The notes under the pieces were generated by a model. It made no database searches, was not told the DNA's origin, and saw nothing but the letters and a program-made list of their open reading frames with translations. DNA of 64,000 nucleotides from Owenia fusiformis (Eukaryota > Annelida > Polychaeta > Sabellida > Oweniidae): the NCBI GenBank assembly GCA_903813345.2, contig CAIIXF020000010.1, positions 33,779,425 to 33,843,424 on the forward strand. The letters are read 5' to 3'. The position numbers and the translations under genes are program-made. This document shows positions 12,194 through 24,079 of the stretch, piece by piece; position 1 is the stretch's first letter; each line of letters opens with the position of its first letter.

Positions 12194-13666
12194 TTACATA
12201 AACAGATATTCACCATTCGGTTTCAACCACATGTCATCTCCGGTGTTAATACTTGTTGGACCAGCGGTATTTGATTGTCTCGTTTTCAAAAGGTAGAATA
12301 CGATACATATAAGAACAATGACCAATATACATAACGCAGATGTTGCACATGCTAAGCCAAGGATTATGGAATTATTAATGCCTATCGAAGATAATGAGTT
12401 GGGGTCGTTTGCCCTGGAGGATGGATTCATTGTGTGAGTAGACCCCTGTGTTGGTTGAATGAATGTCTGAGTTGGCTGAATGGATGCCTGTATTGCTTGT
12501 GTAGATGTTTGTGTTGGTTGAATGGATGCCAGTGGTGGTTGAATGGATGCCTGTGGTGGTTTTGTGGATGCTTGTGTTGGTTGAATGGATGTCTGTGTAG
12601 GTTTGATGGATGTCTGTGTTGGTTGAATGGATGTCTGTGTTGGTTGAATGGATGTTTGTGTTGGTTGCGTGGATGTCTGTGTTGGTTGAATAGATGTCTG
12701 TGTTGGTTGAATGGATGTTTGTGTTGGTTGCGTGGATGTTTGTGTTGGTTGAATAGATGTCTGTGTTGGTTGAATGGATGTCTGTGTTGGTTGCGTGGAT
12801 GTCTGTGTTGGTTGCGTGGATGTCTGTGTAGGTTTGATGGATGTCTGTGTTGGTTGAATGGATGTCTGTGTTGGTTGAATGGATGTTTGTGTTGGTTGCG
12901 TGGATGTCTGTGTTGGTTGAATAGATGTCTGTGTTGGTTGAATGGATGTCTGTGTTGGTTGCGTGGATGTCTGTGTAGACGAATAGCCGGTTTCTACTAT
13001 TTTGGAGCAAAGGTCTTTGTCCCTTATTGCAGTTACATTACTTAAGTTTTCATCTGACACGGATGTTATATTATTTCCACCCATCGATAAATACTCAAGG
13101 CTTGGCATGAACTGACATATATCAGCTGGTATATGATCAAGATTATTACCGTCTAAAATGAGAGCAGTAAGGGCACTGAGTTCTCTAAATGCACCATATT
13201 CTACCTCTGATATGACATTAAAAGAAAGATAAAGCAATTTCAGTGATGTAAGACCACCAAACATGTCAGTGGTCACTATTATCAGTTTATTTCTCAACAG
13301 AACTAAGGTTGTCAATGATTGCAAGTCAGAAAATGTACCAGGCTCTACCTGAAATATTTCATTCTCGCCTAGATTAAGACCAGTTAGTGATGAAAGATTA
13401 CTGAACATGCCCCTTTTTAGTATTGTCAGTTTATTCATGAGCAAGGTCAACGTTTCAAGTGACTGCAAACCAGACAACGCCCCGATCTCTATCTCTGATA
13501 TCTCGTTTATATCTAGGTATAACATGGTGGTGTCAGGATAAGGATCAAACATGCTTGCTGTTAAATTCGTCAGCTGCTTTCTACTCCAATTTAACTCAGA
13601 ACCATCGGTTGTCGAGGGATTGATGACCTGATGTAGGATTATCACCACCAGACACTTTATCATCAC
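12194..13666 (-). CDS. LRR transmembrane protein with T/Q/P-rich stalk
   Basis: This is an intronless 490-aa ORF. Residues 1-20 look like a signal peptide with a short core CLVVIIL. Residues 45-215 hold about six leucine-rich repeats of the extracellular LxxLxLxxNxI type (for example LTTLVLLRNKL, LKLLYLSFNVI and LTALILDGNNL), ending in a cysteine-poor cap. Residues 229 to about 412 are a low-complexity stalk of 7-residue repeats, S(T/I)(Q/K)PTQT, rich in potential O-glycosylation sites. A single transmembrane helix spans about 434-460 (SIILGLACATSALCILVIVL). A 30-residue tail ends EYLFM. The architecture suggests a cell-surface recognition or adhesion receptor, but the ligand and pathway are unknown. 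I see no signalling domain such as TIR or a kinase. The start chosen is the first Met that gives the signal peptide. Exon usage was not tested, and an upstream non-coding exon is possible. Confidence 0.85.
   Translation of the reverse strand: MMIKCLVVIILHQVINPSTTDGSELNWSRKQLTNLTASMFDPYPDTTMLYLDINEISEIEIGALSGLQSLETLTLLMNKLTILKRGMFSNLSSLTGLNLGENEIFQVEPGTFSDLQSLTTLVLLRNKLIIVTTDMFGGLTSLKLLYLSFNVISEVEYGAFRELSALTALILDGNNLDHIPADICQFMPSLEYLSMGGNNITSVSDENLSNVTAIRDKDLCSKIVETGYSSTQTSTQPTQTSIQPTQTSIQPTQTSTQPTQTSIQPTQTSIQPTQTSIKPTQTSTQPTQTSTQPTQTSIQPTQTSIQPTQTSTQPTQTSIQPTQTSIQPTQTSTQPTQTSIQPTQTSIQPTQTSIKPTQTSIQPTQASTKPPQASIQPPLASIQPTQTSTQAIQASIQPTQTFIQPTQGSTHTMNPSSRANDPNSLSSIGINNSIILGLACATSALCILVIVLICIVFYLLKTRQSNTAGPTSINTGDDMWLKPNGEYLFM
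12450..12980. repeat. Coding 21-bp minisatellite in the LRR gene
   Basis: The unit ATGTCTGTGTTGGTTGAATGG (plus-strand reading) is 21 bp long and repeats about 25 times with third-position and TGG/TGA-type variants. On the minus strand it encodes the 7-aa stalk repeat. Higher-order patterns of ST/SI/SI and occasional SIK units show that block duplications occurred. Because 21 is a multiple of three, other frames are also open here and give false ORFs. Confidence 0.9.
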
Positions 13667-14736
13667 ATTCTGAAATGTTTTTAAATAAATTAATAGTATG
13701 ATTTATAATTCTTACTTTATGGGTTAAATTGTTATGTCGTGTTATTAGACACCAGATTTTCAATCTGTACTGTTGCCTTTCCCAGCTTCCTTTCTTCTTT
13801 TCTCCCAGTGTTCTCGCTAACCAGAAGAGTTTACTTAAAGTATTAAAATATTCAAATTTCCCACCATTTTTCTGAATTTTTTTATTTATCAAATATTTCT
13901 TAATGCATTTCAAAAAAGATTATCTTTTTAACACCAATGCAAAGATTGAACAAAGGACACATTATTTCAATAATAAAATGCCATATTTAATGGGCCACTT
14001 CAATGTTTTAGCATATCAAACATATTTTGAAACATTAGTGATGTCACTAAGGTAGCAAAAACTTTTTGAAAAAATTGAATTTTTTTTTCAATGTCAATCT
14101 TTTCTACATATGCTAAACTTCAATAATAAACCAATGTTGATTGTCTTACCAGGTTAAAAGGAAGAATATATTATGTTTTAGATATTATTGTACCATTGGT
14201 TTCTATGAGAACTAAAATTTTGAAATGCATTTTTCTCGGAACCATTTTCATGCACTGATAAGTTCATTTCTCGCTTATTTATTAACCGATTTTCTTAATT
14301 TTTTCGGCAAAAACATGCAAGAATGAATGCTATGCATTGGTATGAATTGTGGCTAGTTAAAAGATATGTGTGACCTCTAAAAGTTAGTTTTAAATAAATT
14401 CACAAATTTTCGAACAAAAAGTCTATCAAAAACCAGTTTTTGAAATTTAAAAAAAAAGTTTCACATATCACACTTTGATACCATACAGCCATAGGGTAAG
14501 ACTACAGTATAAGCCAAAGTTGTTTAACTTGTTAAACTTTATATGGGGACTTTAAGCAGCTTACATGGATAGTTCGGGAATGCGTCTTGGAAGATTAGAA
14601 ATTAGGGCAATATTTAACTGGGTCGAAGGTAAAAAACTAGGTCCAATTTTGAAGTTTCACTATTTCCAAGTTTTCTCTGTTGTCCTGTCAGTACAAGTAT
14701 TTTTTCTCGTTCTCTTTTTTACCATGTTCCTTGTAA
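13667..14736. other. Upstream region of the LRR gene
   Basis: This would hold the LRR promoter and 5' UTR. I see no clear TATA box or initiator, and no exon can be supported. The open frames at 13596-13913 (minus) and at the start of 14565-14900 (plus) lack domain features. Confidence 0.35.
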
Positions 14737-14957
14737 ACAAAGCTTATTCCGGAAGGCAAATCCTTGTAAACAAAGCTAATTCCAGAAGGCAAATCCTTGT
14801 AAACAAAGCTAATTCCAGAAGGCGAATTCTTGTAAACAAAGCTAATTCCAGAAGGCAAATCCTTGTAAACAAAGCTAATTCCGAAGGCAAATCCTTGTAA
14901 ACAAAGCTAATACCGAAAGGCAAATCCCTATGAACAAAGCTAATTCCAGAAGGCAAA
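14737..14957. repeat. 33-bp minisatellite, about 6.5 copies
   Basis: The unit TTCCAGAAGGCAAATCCTTG followed by TAAACAAAGCTAA is 33 bp, with a few substitutions between copies. The period is a multiple of three, so open frames across it are artefacts. Confidence 0.85.
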
Positions 14958-15049
14958 TCTTTTTTTTATTACCATTTTCATATATCTCTGTCCGATTATT
15001 AGGTCAGCAAAAGGGTTCTCCAAATTCAGCGTTTGGTGTGTCAAAAGGA

Positions 15050-15446
15050 TATGAAAGGACGATTCTCGGTTTGGAGAACGAAGTTTATCAATCTAAATGA
15101 GCATTATCCCTGCTTCGGACAAGTTTGATTTTTTATATAATATAGATTTGAATGTCTTCTTTTGAATAGTCATAATTGAATTTGGGTAATATTTCTAGAT
15201 TTTTCGCAAAAAAATATTAGCACAGTACACTAATGAACTTCTTTCCCCAAATCGAGACTTGTATTTTATTGAATCGGTCTAATTGAGGGTTATCCCTGCT
15301 TCAGACCAATTTGTTATTTTTACATCTTGTAGATTTAAATGTTCTCTTTTGAATATTCATAGTTTAATTTGGGTAATATTTCTATATTTTTCATGAAAAA
15401 AATTATTAGCACAGGAGACTGTTCTCCAAACCGAGAATCGTCCTTT
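15050..15446. mobile_element. Inverted-repeat element with internal duplication
   Basis: AAGGACGATTCTCGGTTTGG at about 15055 is mirrored by CCAAACCGAGAATCGTCCTT at about 15425. Between them a segment of about 170 bp (marker TTATCCCTGCTTC, then TTTGGGTAATATTTCTA) is present twice in direct order. No ORF is supported. A related direct motif (GGTCAACGAGAAGTTTTCCA) lies near 15841. Confidence 0.65.
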
Positions 15447-16801
15447 CTCAGGATTCTGAATTCGATTTAGATTTTATGAAGTTTTGAAATGTTTTGAAAA
15501 ATCGATATAGTGATTTCACAATGTAAGGTCAATGGAGCCGAAGAAAAGAAATCAAATTGAAAATTACCATAAACAGACTGAAATTCACATAAAATTACTG
15601 ATCGCCTACAACAAAAGAGGAATTCTTAAGCTAATTTAAATCAAAATTTGGACACGCAGTTGCCAAGGTCAAAATCTAGGACAAATCTTTGGTTTTCCTT
15701 ATTTTTCCAATCCTGACACTACACGTAATAGTTTTCCTTCAAATAAAGCATACAGATAGGCAAGAGCATGCTAATAGTGTAAGTTGTTTTGCCACCAGAG
15801 GGTATTATGACCCAGTTTTGAGATATGGTGTCCGGAAAGTAGGTCAACGAGAAGTTTTCCAAATTCAACGTTTGAGATCAAAATCGTGGGAAATTTTCTC
15901 AGGATTACAATTTGAATCTTATAATTGAAATACGACATTCGGATTAAATTCTATGACGTTTTGAAATTTTGGAAAAATCGATATGATGACATCCCCATGT
16001 GGGTCAAGGTAGCAAATATAGTAACATATTGTGTAATGGCCACCATTTTTCAAGATTGGCGCAATGTTTTTTAAATTAGGTTTTACAATCTAAACAACAG
16101 CCTGTATATTTTGTGGCACTTAAAACAAAATTTAAATTCATATTACACTTTTATATGTTGTACCTTACACACTGTAAAATTGACACTAAAATGGCGGTCA
16201 TTTTAAAACAAGAGGCCATTTTGAAAATCAGCTTTCGAGAAGAATTTATACTCACATGGGGCATATGCGTATAAAATATCGGGTGACCTAAAATGAATGT
16301 AACGCATAATTTATAAATGTGCTTGTGATTTCTATAGCCAATAAGATAAATGCTACAATTTCCACTCATACGATTTGATCAAATGACCATAAGTGGGGCC
16401 AAAACTCACCAAACTTGAAAGCAACAATTTTTATCTTTGCGGTTATGGTATCATCAACATTGAAAATTATGGTGATTCGAGTGAAAGCATGAATTCAATG
16501 TTTTAAAGAACTTCTCGGGACACAGACGTTGACGTATAGTGCTGCGGGAATTATATCATATGATATAATAGGAATTTTTGTGATATACTTCATGTTATTA
16601 TATGATCATCCGAATGCTTACTCACTGCCTCATCGGGTTTTAATCACGGTATAATCGGAATACTCAGGCGGTATCATCCTATAGAATCGTACTCGTGGTA
16701 TAATCGGGTCTTTAATTTTCAACCGGTGATATCAATGATATGCAGCAACGTATGGCAATGAAATAATGTGATTTATCCCATACTTGGACGTGTTACAGGT
16801 A
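15447..16801. other. Non-coding stretch
   Basis: No gene is supported. The sequence has fragments of CCATTTT-type dispersed repeats and short ATATCATATGATATAA-like palindromic stretches near 16550. I see no exon signal. Confidence 0.4.
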
Positions 16802-16868
16802 CATAAAGCCGGTTTGTAAAAACTTATATTTTCATCAGCGGGCAGATATAGCTTTACGTCCCGCTCCG

Positions 16869-16897
16869 AGCGGGCAGATATAGTATATCTGCCCGCT
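16869..16897. repeat. AGCGGGCAGATATA palindrome
   Basis: AGCGGGCAGATATA, one base, then TATATCTGCCCGCT form an odd palindrome. An upstream direct copy of the left arm lies near 16841. It is probably the core of a small foldback element. Confidence 0.65.
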
Positions 16898-17169
16898 ACG
16901 TCATAATCTCCGCTCGCATATTTGTAACGTTCGCGTAATGACTGTAAACGACAATGGGGAAAACACAGACAATCGGGATCTGTTTGATGGTTTAAAAAAG
17001 GGAAGGAACATCCACTTTATCAATCAAAAAATTCCAGAAAATAAATGTGGGAATATTTGAGAGAACAGGAAAATCCGACCACGGCCAAGAAACGAAACTG
17101 GACATGAATATTCTAAAATATTTCCACGATTGAACAATGTGAACCAGATGACCAAGATTGGTATGGGAT

Positions 17170-17328
17170 AAACATATTATCCTATAGTCGGTTCAGGATA
17201 TTGGGATTATCCCCTGGCCAATATGTTATATTTTCCCTCGGGACCTGCGGCCCTCGGGCAAATATATTATATTTGCCTCGGGATAATCCCAATATCCTGA
17301 ACCTCATATAGGATAATCTCTATATATT
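17170..17328. mobile_element. Foldback with GGATTATCCC arms
   Basis: The left arm GGTTCAGGATATTGGGATTA is the reverse complement of the right arm TAATCCCAATATCCTGAACC. The outer flanks TTATCCTATA and TATAGGATAA are also inverted. The centre has CCCTCGGG motifs and a TTTTCCCTCGG block that reappears near 48640 in the P450 gene. Confidence 0.7.
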
Positions 17329-17502
17329 TGCACCTATTATATTTTTGAATCAAATCTTGTAAATACAGCCATGGTTCTTACTTATTTAAGATGTAAAGCA
17401 TCATTCCAAAATTGAGAAGTTGAATTTAGCAATTTGATAGTAAATATTGCATTAGGTACTCATTATTCTGCAAACATGAGTGCCTGGAACAACAACTATA
17501 TC

Positions 17503-17998
17503 GGTTACACCCCAGTCACATTTCCCACGGCCGCCATGCGGTCTATCATTTCTGCGGCTAGTAGCTTTTCAACGCTCGCCGTAGAATTTCTGCGCTCTCA
17601 TACTTTTGCAGTCACATTTCCCACGGCAGCCGCACGTGAATTTTAAATTTCTGTTGATAAATAATACTTTTTTTCATTTTATTAACATAAGGACAATTTG
17701 TGAATGTTATTCATAGTGCCAGGATGTAATATCAAATGAAAAGTGATCGTGAAACATTTACAAATAATGATTCAATCTTGTTGAGCCAGTTGATTTCTAC
17801 GGGGACCTCAGAAATGAACAAATATTATAACTCCGAGTTATAATTTCTACGGCGACCCTGCGGCCTGTAAAAAACTGGGTACGCCGTATGGAGACCGCAA
17901 GGCGAGCGTAGTTTTTCTACGCTCGCCGCAGTAATTCACTGATTTAATTGATCTGCGGTCGACACACGGCCTCCGTACGAGAAATGTGACTGGGTTGT
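17503..17998. mobile_element. TIR element, CCCAGTCACATTTC ends
   Basis: GTTACACCCCAGTCACATTT at the left and AAATGTGACTGGGTTGTTAC at the right are imperfect inverted termini. Inside are repeated blocks with CTCGCCG and CTACGGCG, more GC-rich than the flanks. The open frame at 17434-17646 partly lies in this element and is not a gene. Confidence 0.65.
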
Positions 17999-19429
17999 TA
18001 CAAACAATTCTATGTTTTATCTATTTCTCATATTGAGAAATTCAATATATAAACAGGAGTTTATCAACTTATCCCCTACATTTTCAGACATCTTCGGCAG
18101 TAGGTTGTATATAGGCGGGTAGACTTTCCCCTCGTGCTCATTGTCAGAGAATAACCGGCTTTAGTTAAAAATAAATTTTGTAAAAATCTTGAATTATCTT
18201 GTAAAAGCGATTTTCTCCTAGACGTTGACCAAATTAGGCGATAACATCCCGAGATAAGTGTTTGAATAAAAACATTATTTTGAGGTAAAACTGGGTAGGG
18301 TGGGTTAAATGATTTTCTTCATTTCGAACTTTACTCAGCTACAATAAGTTATTAATATGATACTTACCCTCATATCGATGGATGTCATGATTGGGCGTGA
18401 GATTTTTGATGCAGAAAATGACCAATTGAAAGATTCCTAGGAATGTATTAACCTCCTTCCTTTATTTAATATTACAAAGTTTGTTATGTATTTTTTCTCT
18501 CAGTTCCTTTTGGGTTGTTTTCTCAGTCCGTTTGTATTAAGTCTGATCTAAACGATGTCCCAGTCTCCAAGATATAGTCTTTGGATTTAAGCTGATTGCG
18601 ATCTAAATTGTTTGTTTACACAATGAGATTGTATTTTTATATAAAAACATTAAATTCTTCTTCAATCAAATGCCAGAATGTGGAATAGTTTGCGTTTAAC
18701 TTTATATATCTTAATGTGCTCTTATAAAATCACTATCAGTTCATTGGTCGATCGCGTGCTTTTATGATGAAATCTGCATTTTCTATAACAGCTTCTTTTC
18801 AAGATTTCAAGTAAGTTTCAAATTGTATTTAGTACGTTTTTGTAAATAAATAATGTGTCGATGAATGCATTTATTGTTTATGATCTAAAATTGGCACATT
18901 ATTACAAAATTGTTCACAATATTTGTAGATTTAGGGCGATTTTTATGATCCAAACCCTACAGAATGCTCTGTTCTATTATACGTTTGACACTAAATGAAT
19001 AAGCTATTCATATTCAAAAGGAATTGAAATATTTCTACTTAATACAGCAATACAGTACAGGGGCATTTTGACTTCTAAAATGAAGCTTTTCATACACAGA
19101 AATAATTAAGGAATAAAGACCGAGATTCTATGATTTATAAGGCGCAATATATGACCGAAAATTTTATTCTGCTCATTGTTAAAAGACCGAAATCGCGTAG
19201 GTTATATATTTGCCATAAATCATAGAAATGAGGTATTTGTTACGATTCTAACATGATAAAACCTAAGTTTCTTCCGATTTGATTATTTTCAATCTGAAAA
19301 ATTCTAATGTTTTGGACATTCTATTTACCGAATTTCCTCCTAGCTAAATAGTTTGCAAAATATCAATAATGAAACTGACGTCACATATTGACATCTGTCA
19401 TGTCTATATTGTGACTAAACTGGTTCAGA
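17999..19429. other. AT-rich intergenic stretch
   Basis: I see no gene, array or strong inverted repeat here. TGACGTCA-type sites near 19378 mark the approach to the foldback that follows. Confidence 0.4.
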
Positions 19430-21036
19430 GGCGGTGAGTATGCAATTGATGATTTGCGATCACCGAATGGATTCTGTCTTTTAGTGACGTCACAATTAGG
19501 TCACCCAGCTTTAGACATTGCACAGAATTGGTCGAATAGCCGATAGATGTCATTCATTGATTAAACATGACGTCATATTTGAGATCTTAAGATAAATCTG
19601 ACGTCATGACGTCAGTGCCATAGAAACTGAGATTGTCTTATTTTATTTGACGTCATTCCAATGTAATGAACCAGTTATATCACCAAAAGTTATCATATTT
19701 TGTTTGAAATTGGCCGAAAAGTTAAAGGTATGAGGATTCTAATCTCAACGGAATCAAACAGATCTACCTTCAAAGTTACAGAAACCTGAGATGACTAAGA
19801 TACCATATGATTTTAAGTACCTCTACCAGACCGTTGAATATCCTCATTTCACCATTTTGACGCCATTTCTAATGGATTTCAATGGAGTCATGCATGAATT
19901 CCTCATGATTTTTTCAAAACAAATTGGCCGAAAAGTGTGCATGTGTACATTGCTTAAAACATGTTAAATCAGTAAAGGTTGATGTCTAGTTATAGAAACC
20001 TGAGATGACTAAGGTGGCAAATCAATATCATTCGCACAGTAAGCGTTCGAAAAATGTCTCCATTATAAATCCCATAGGCTTTGGAAAAGCGGAAGTAATG
20101 GTTCTGCGCATGCGCAGTGAAATATTCGACAAATTTTGTGCAATGATGCTTGATTTTGAGAGATTATCTTCTATATTTCGTGCTTTATTGATTTATTTTT
20201 CACGAAAGCGTTCGATTTGACTAGATCAACATTCATGCTAAGCACATACCAAGTCTAAGGTCTTACTGACATGATTTAGATAGCGGTTAAGCGCCCCCCG
20301 ATTTTGACAAAAACGGGGGACGCTTATAGGCATCGATGTTTAGTATGAATTTCACCCAAACTTCGCACATATATAGATACTCATGATCTAGTCAAATCGG
20401 CATACCTGGTAAATATCCGACCCATGATTTTCATATAAGAAACGACAATATTTTTAGCTCAAAACTTCCACGTGTCCGCCATTTCGTGATTCCATCATGT
20501 CTAATATCATTTCGATCAGAATTCAAGAATTTTGTTTATGGATACTGTTGTCATGTATTTCGTCTTATTGGTGTGACGTCATATAGAAATGATATTAGAC
20601 ATGATGGAATCACGAAATTGCGGACACGTGGCAGTTTTGACCTAAAAATATTGTCGTTTCTTTTATGAAAACCATGGGTCGGATATTTACCAGATATGCC
20701 TATTTGACTAGATCATGAGTATATCTATATATGTGCGAAGTTTGGGTGAAATTCATACTAAACATCGATGCCTATAAGCGCCCCCCGATTTTGAAGAAAT
20801 CGGGGGGCGCTTAACCGCTATCTAAATCATGTCAGAAAGATCTTAGACTTGGTATGTGCTTAACATGAATGTTGATCTAGTCAAATCGAACGCTTTCGTG
20901 AAAAACAAATCAATAAAGCACGAATTATAGAAGATAATCTCTCAAAATCAAACATCTAAAGCTGAGTGACCTAATTGTGACGTCACTACAAGATAGAATC
21001 TATCCGGTGATCGCAAATCATCAATTGTAATAGTCA
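19430..21036. mobile_element. Large foldback element split by an insertion
   Basis: The inner arms 20145-20513 and 20586 to about 20957 are inverted copies of about 370 bp around a 72-base centre. They share markers such as AAGCGCCCCCCGATTTTGA and CACGTGTCCGCCATTTCGTG. The stem continues outward at 19430-19516 (GATGATTTGCGATCACCGAA) matched by about 20957-21036, but on the left it is interrupted by a separate element at 19517-20144. No transposase was seen. Confidence 0.8.
19517..20144. mobile_element. Nested TIR element, ATTGCACA ends
   Basis: The left terminus ATTGCACAGAATTGGTCGAA matches the inverted right terminus ending AAATTTTGTGCAAT at about 20 of 23 positions. It sits inside the left arm of the larger foldback. 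Removing it rejoins the sequence that matches the uninterrupted right arm. Length 628 bp; the internal open frame (20005-20220) has no domain. Confidence 0.75.
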
Positions 21037-21360
21037 TTACATTTTTTGGTCTATATTGAAATTTACAGGTCATACATAGGCCTACCCCAATACAGACCAA
21101 TAAATCAATTGTTCTCGTCATTGTGACATCACACATCATGTTAGGATCTCTATTATACCCTCAATTCATAGAATGTACAACATGCTGCATGATGATCGTC
21201 CCTACCCTTTGCATCCGTTTGACTTCACTTCTTAAAAGAGAGCTTCGTCTTCGCCTGTAGCTTCGTCTGTAGTTTAACTAGACTCTACACGCAGGGTAGA
21301 ACGTCCCCCAAATCAACAGCCAATTCTAAATCACCCGGCCCTGTAATCTAAATAGAGGAT

Positions 21361-22352
21361 ATCCTATGATTTATGAGTAAGGGAACATGGGGCAAAACGG
21401 CCCTAAAAAATTAATTTAAGTTGTTCTGTACGGGGTATTTTCTTATCTGTCAATCATCGCGCACTTTGATGTTCCACTTTATCAATCATGGTTTGTGGTT
21501 TACATTTTTCGAGTGTTTTATCTGTTTATACTTGCCTAGGACTATCTTCTGTGATTTTTCAATGGTCAAAAATATTGTCGAGAGTGGGGCAAAACGGCCC
21601 ATAGGTGGGGTAAAACGGCCCACCCTCTGTTACATGGTTATTAAAACCAAAATTAATCAATTACAAGACTCGTCCATACACTTCTTATCTCGGACGTTCA
21701 AATCTTTGACAGATAAAGTATTCTTCACCGCTACCATAATTCTAGTCATTCGATATGTGTCGGAGTGAAATAAGGTACAAACCAAATGTTAAAATCGTTA
21801 TATTTGAAAACCAATTCTACTTGCAAAATAAGATTTTTGTATGTTATAACATGTATGGGCCGTTTTGCCCCAAAGACATGTGAATTTTCAAATAGACGTC
21901 ATTTTAATTTGCCTAATATTTGAAGCTCGAAATTTTTATAAATAAAGAATAAATGTGCAAACTCTATGAAAAATGTTAAATTAAAACGATATTCTATTGT
22001 TGCCGGATTTTCTAGAGATTCTCGTGGGAGGGGTAATTTACAAAAAAGAGGGTGAAAAATAGAATTACCTCTTACGTAAAGCGAAACGCTGCTTGGTTAA
22101 AAATGGGCGGTCGAGAAGGTGGCAGACATTTCAAAATTCGATTATGTGACTTTTGAAGAACCATCTTTTTATAGTTCAAAAGATATTTCGATGGGCCACT
22201 TTGCCCCAGAGGGCCGTTTTGCCCCATGTTCCCCTAATATGATTTTAATCCACGAATGGATATGATATCTGCACGAGCGAGCGTAGCGAGAGAGTGCAGA
22301 TATCAATATCCACGAGTGGATTAAAATCATATCACGAGTAAATCATAGGATG
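21361..22352. mobile_element. Palindromic MITE split by an insertion
   Basis: The outer end ATCCTATGATTTATGAGTAA at the left continues, after an insertion, as TATGATTTTAATCCAC near 22238. The right half GTGGATTAAAATCATATCAC and GAGTAAATCATAGGAT is its complement. The centre GATATCTGCAC / GTGCAGATATC flanks a GAGCGAGCGTAGCGAG core. Confidence 0.75.
21381..22233. mobile_element. Inserted TIR element, GGGAACATGGGGCAAAACGG ends
   Basis: The termini GGGAACATGGGGCAAAACGG and CCGTTTTGCCCCATGTTCCC are perfect inverted repeats, with TAA on both outer sides as a possible 3-bp target duplication. Internal copies of GGGGCAAAACGGCCCA and its complement lie near 21590-21620 and 21858. The open frame at 21421-21768 shows no transposase motif. 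Confidence 0.75.
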
Positions 22353-22357
22353 TTCTT

Positions 22358-22625
22358 TTTATTCCATAGTTAAAGTCATAATCAGAATCGTCGGAAATTA
22401 AATGATTTAATTTGAATTTTCCAAACGATCCGGCGATGTTGACACTTAGCCTCGTTTTGAGTCTGAAGTAGCAAAAATCCATAAACCATCGCATACGGCG
22501 CCGTATGTCATGGCTAAAAAAACGTATGCTATGGTTAAAAATATCATATTTTACCACTGATTACAAAAATACCGTTTTTATTTTCACATTTTATCCTATG
22601 AATATCATGCTAACTATGGAATAAA
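22358..22625. mobile_element. TIR element, TTATTCCATAGTTA ends
   Basis: TTATTCCATAGTTA opens the element and TAACTATGGAATAA closes it. It contains the palindromic block CATACGGCGCCGTATG. The same block and end recur in inverted orientation at 24928-25114, where the element runs into a satellite array. Confidence 0.7.
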
Positions 22626-23196
22626 TATTACATCCACCTATATTCTAATGAATTGTTATTATAGTTAAGAGGTTTTACATTACGCTAGAAACGATGTTTT
22701 CAAACGGCCACAAAAAGCAACACTTAATTTTTAGAATGTCTGTCATGAAATCTATGTGGCTCTTCCAAACACGTGTGGACGTACAAACTGGATTTTGCCT
22801 GTCACACATTATTTGAGACTGAATGGTCTAGCTATATAAATTTATCATTCTTAAAAAGTTGTTTAATGAAAATTCATTATGAGTTTAACAAGAGATTTTG
22901 TAGGTTAAGAATGCTTTAAAGTTTATACAGTGAAAATTTCATGAAAAAGTATTTTAAGAATTGAAAAAATTATCAGGAAAAAGAGGTGTATGACTTGTTC
23001 CGTCCTGGCTACTATAAAATATAAATGATATTGGACCAACTGTATTTGAGTTATTGCCTGAACAGATAGATCTACGTACAGACGTAGCCGTTCTCTATAT
23101 CCCATTTTCTGATTTTTTCAAAGGAATTTATATAGCTACAATGTAGCTCTGTATGGAATTTGTATAATTGAATTTTACATCTTGCCTGCAATTATG
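22626..23196. other. Non-coding spacer
   Basis: No gene or repeat was recognised. The open frame at 22923-23105 (minus) has no motif. Confidence 0.35.
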
Positions 23197-23660
23197 ACAT
23201 GTATTCGAGCCAATGAGTGCCAAAAATATGACATGTATTCGAACCAATGAGTGCCAAAAATATGACACATATGAGCCAATAAGTGCTAAAAATATGACAC
23301 GTATGAGCTTATGAGTGCCAAAAATATGACACGTATGACACGTATGAGCCAATGAGTGCCAAAAATATAACAAATACAAGCCAATGAGTGCCAAAAATAT
23401 GAGACATATGAGCCAATGAGTGCCAAAACTATGAAACATATGAGCCAATGAGTACTAAAAATAAGACAAGTATGAGCCAATAAGTACCAAGAATATTACA
23501 CATATGAGCCAATGAGTGCCAAAAATATGACACATATGAGCCAATAAGTGCCAAGAATATGACACGAATGAGCCAATGAGTGCCAAAATATGACAAATAT
23601 GAGCCAATAAGTGCCAAGAATATGACACGAATGAGCCAATGAGTGCCAAAAATATGCAGT
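23197..23660. repeat. 32-bp minisatellite, about 14 copies
   Basis: The unit GAGCCAATGAGTGCCAAAAA plus TATGACACGTAT is about 32 bp, with many substitutions. Four overlapping frames across it appear open on the minus strand but are repeat artefacts. It lies about 420 bp past the CENP-H stop codon. Confidence 0.85.
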
Positions 23661-24079
23661 TTCTCATAATTCAATTCTCTCAGAAATAGCAAACGTTTTA
23701 TAGCATATAAAATCAAAATTCAAATTGTTGTGTATATTTTTTTTTCATTTTACTACTACTATTTACTATTGCCCTAATAAATTGAGGTATCCCACTCCTA
23801 GAAGTTTTCCACCTTACACTTCACAGGTTTCACTGTAGTTATTCGTTTCATCAAAAAGTAACAGTTTATTGTATAAATATATCATGACTGTATTATAATT
23901 AATAATAGGTATACATACAAACTAAAAAGTGCACATACAGCTATACACATGTACAATAAGTATACAATAACCTATATATTTTACAATAAATAATTGTAAT
24001 TTTTCAAACATAACTATATAGACACAAACTGACAGTATGCCACATACATAATATAATTTATCAATAATTCTCATTTAAT
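23661..24079. other. CENP-H gene 3' flank
   Basis: On the minus strand this is the 3' UTR and downstream flank of the CENP-H-like gene. An AATAAA on that strand lies at about 23865-23870, roughly 210 bases after the stop. No other feature is visible. Confidence 0.4.
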
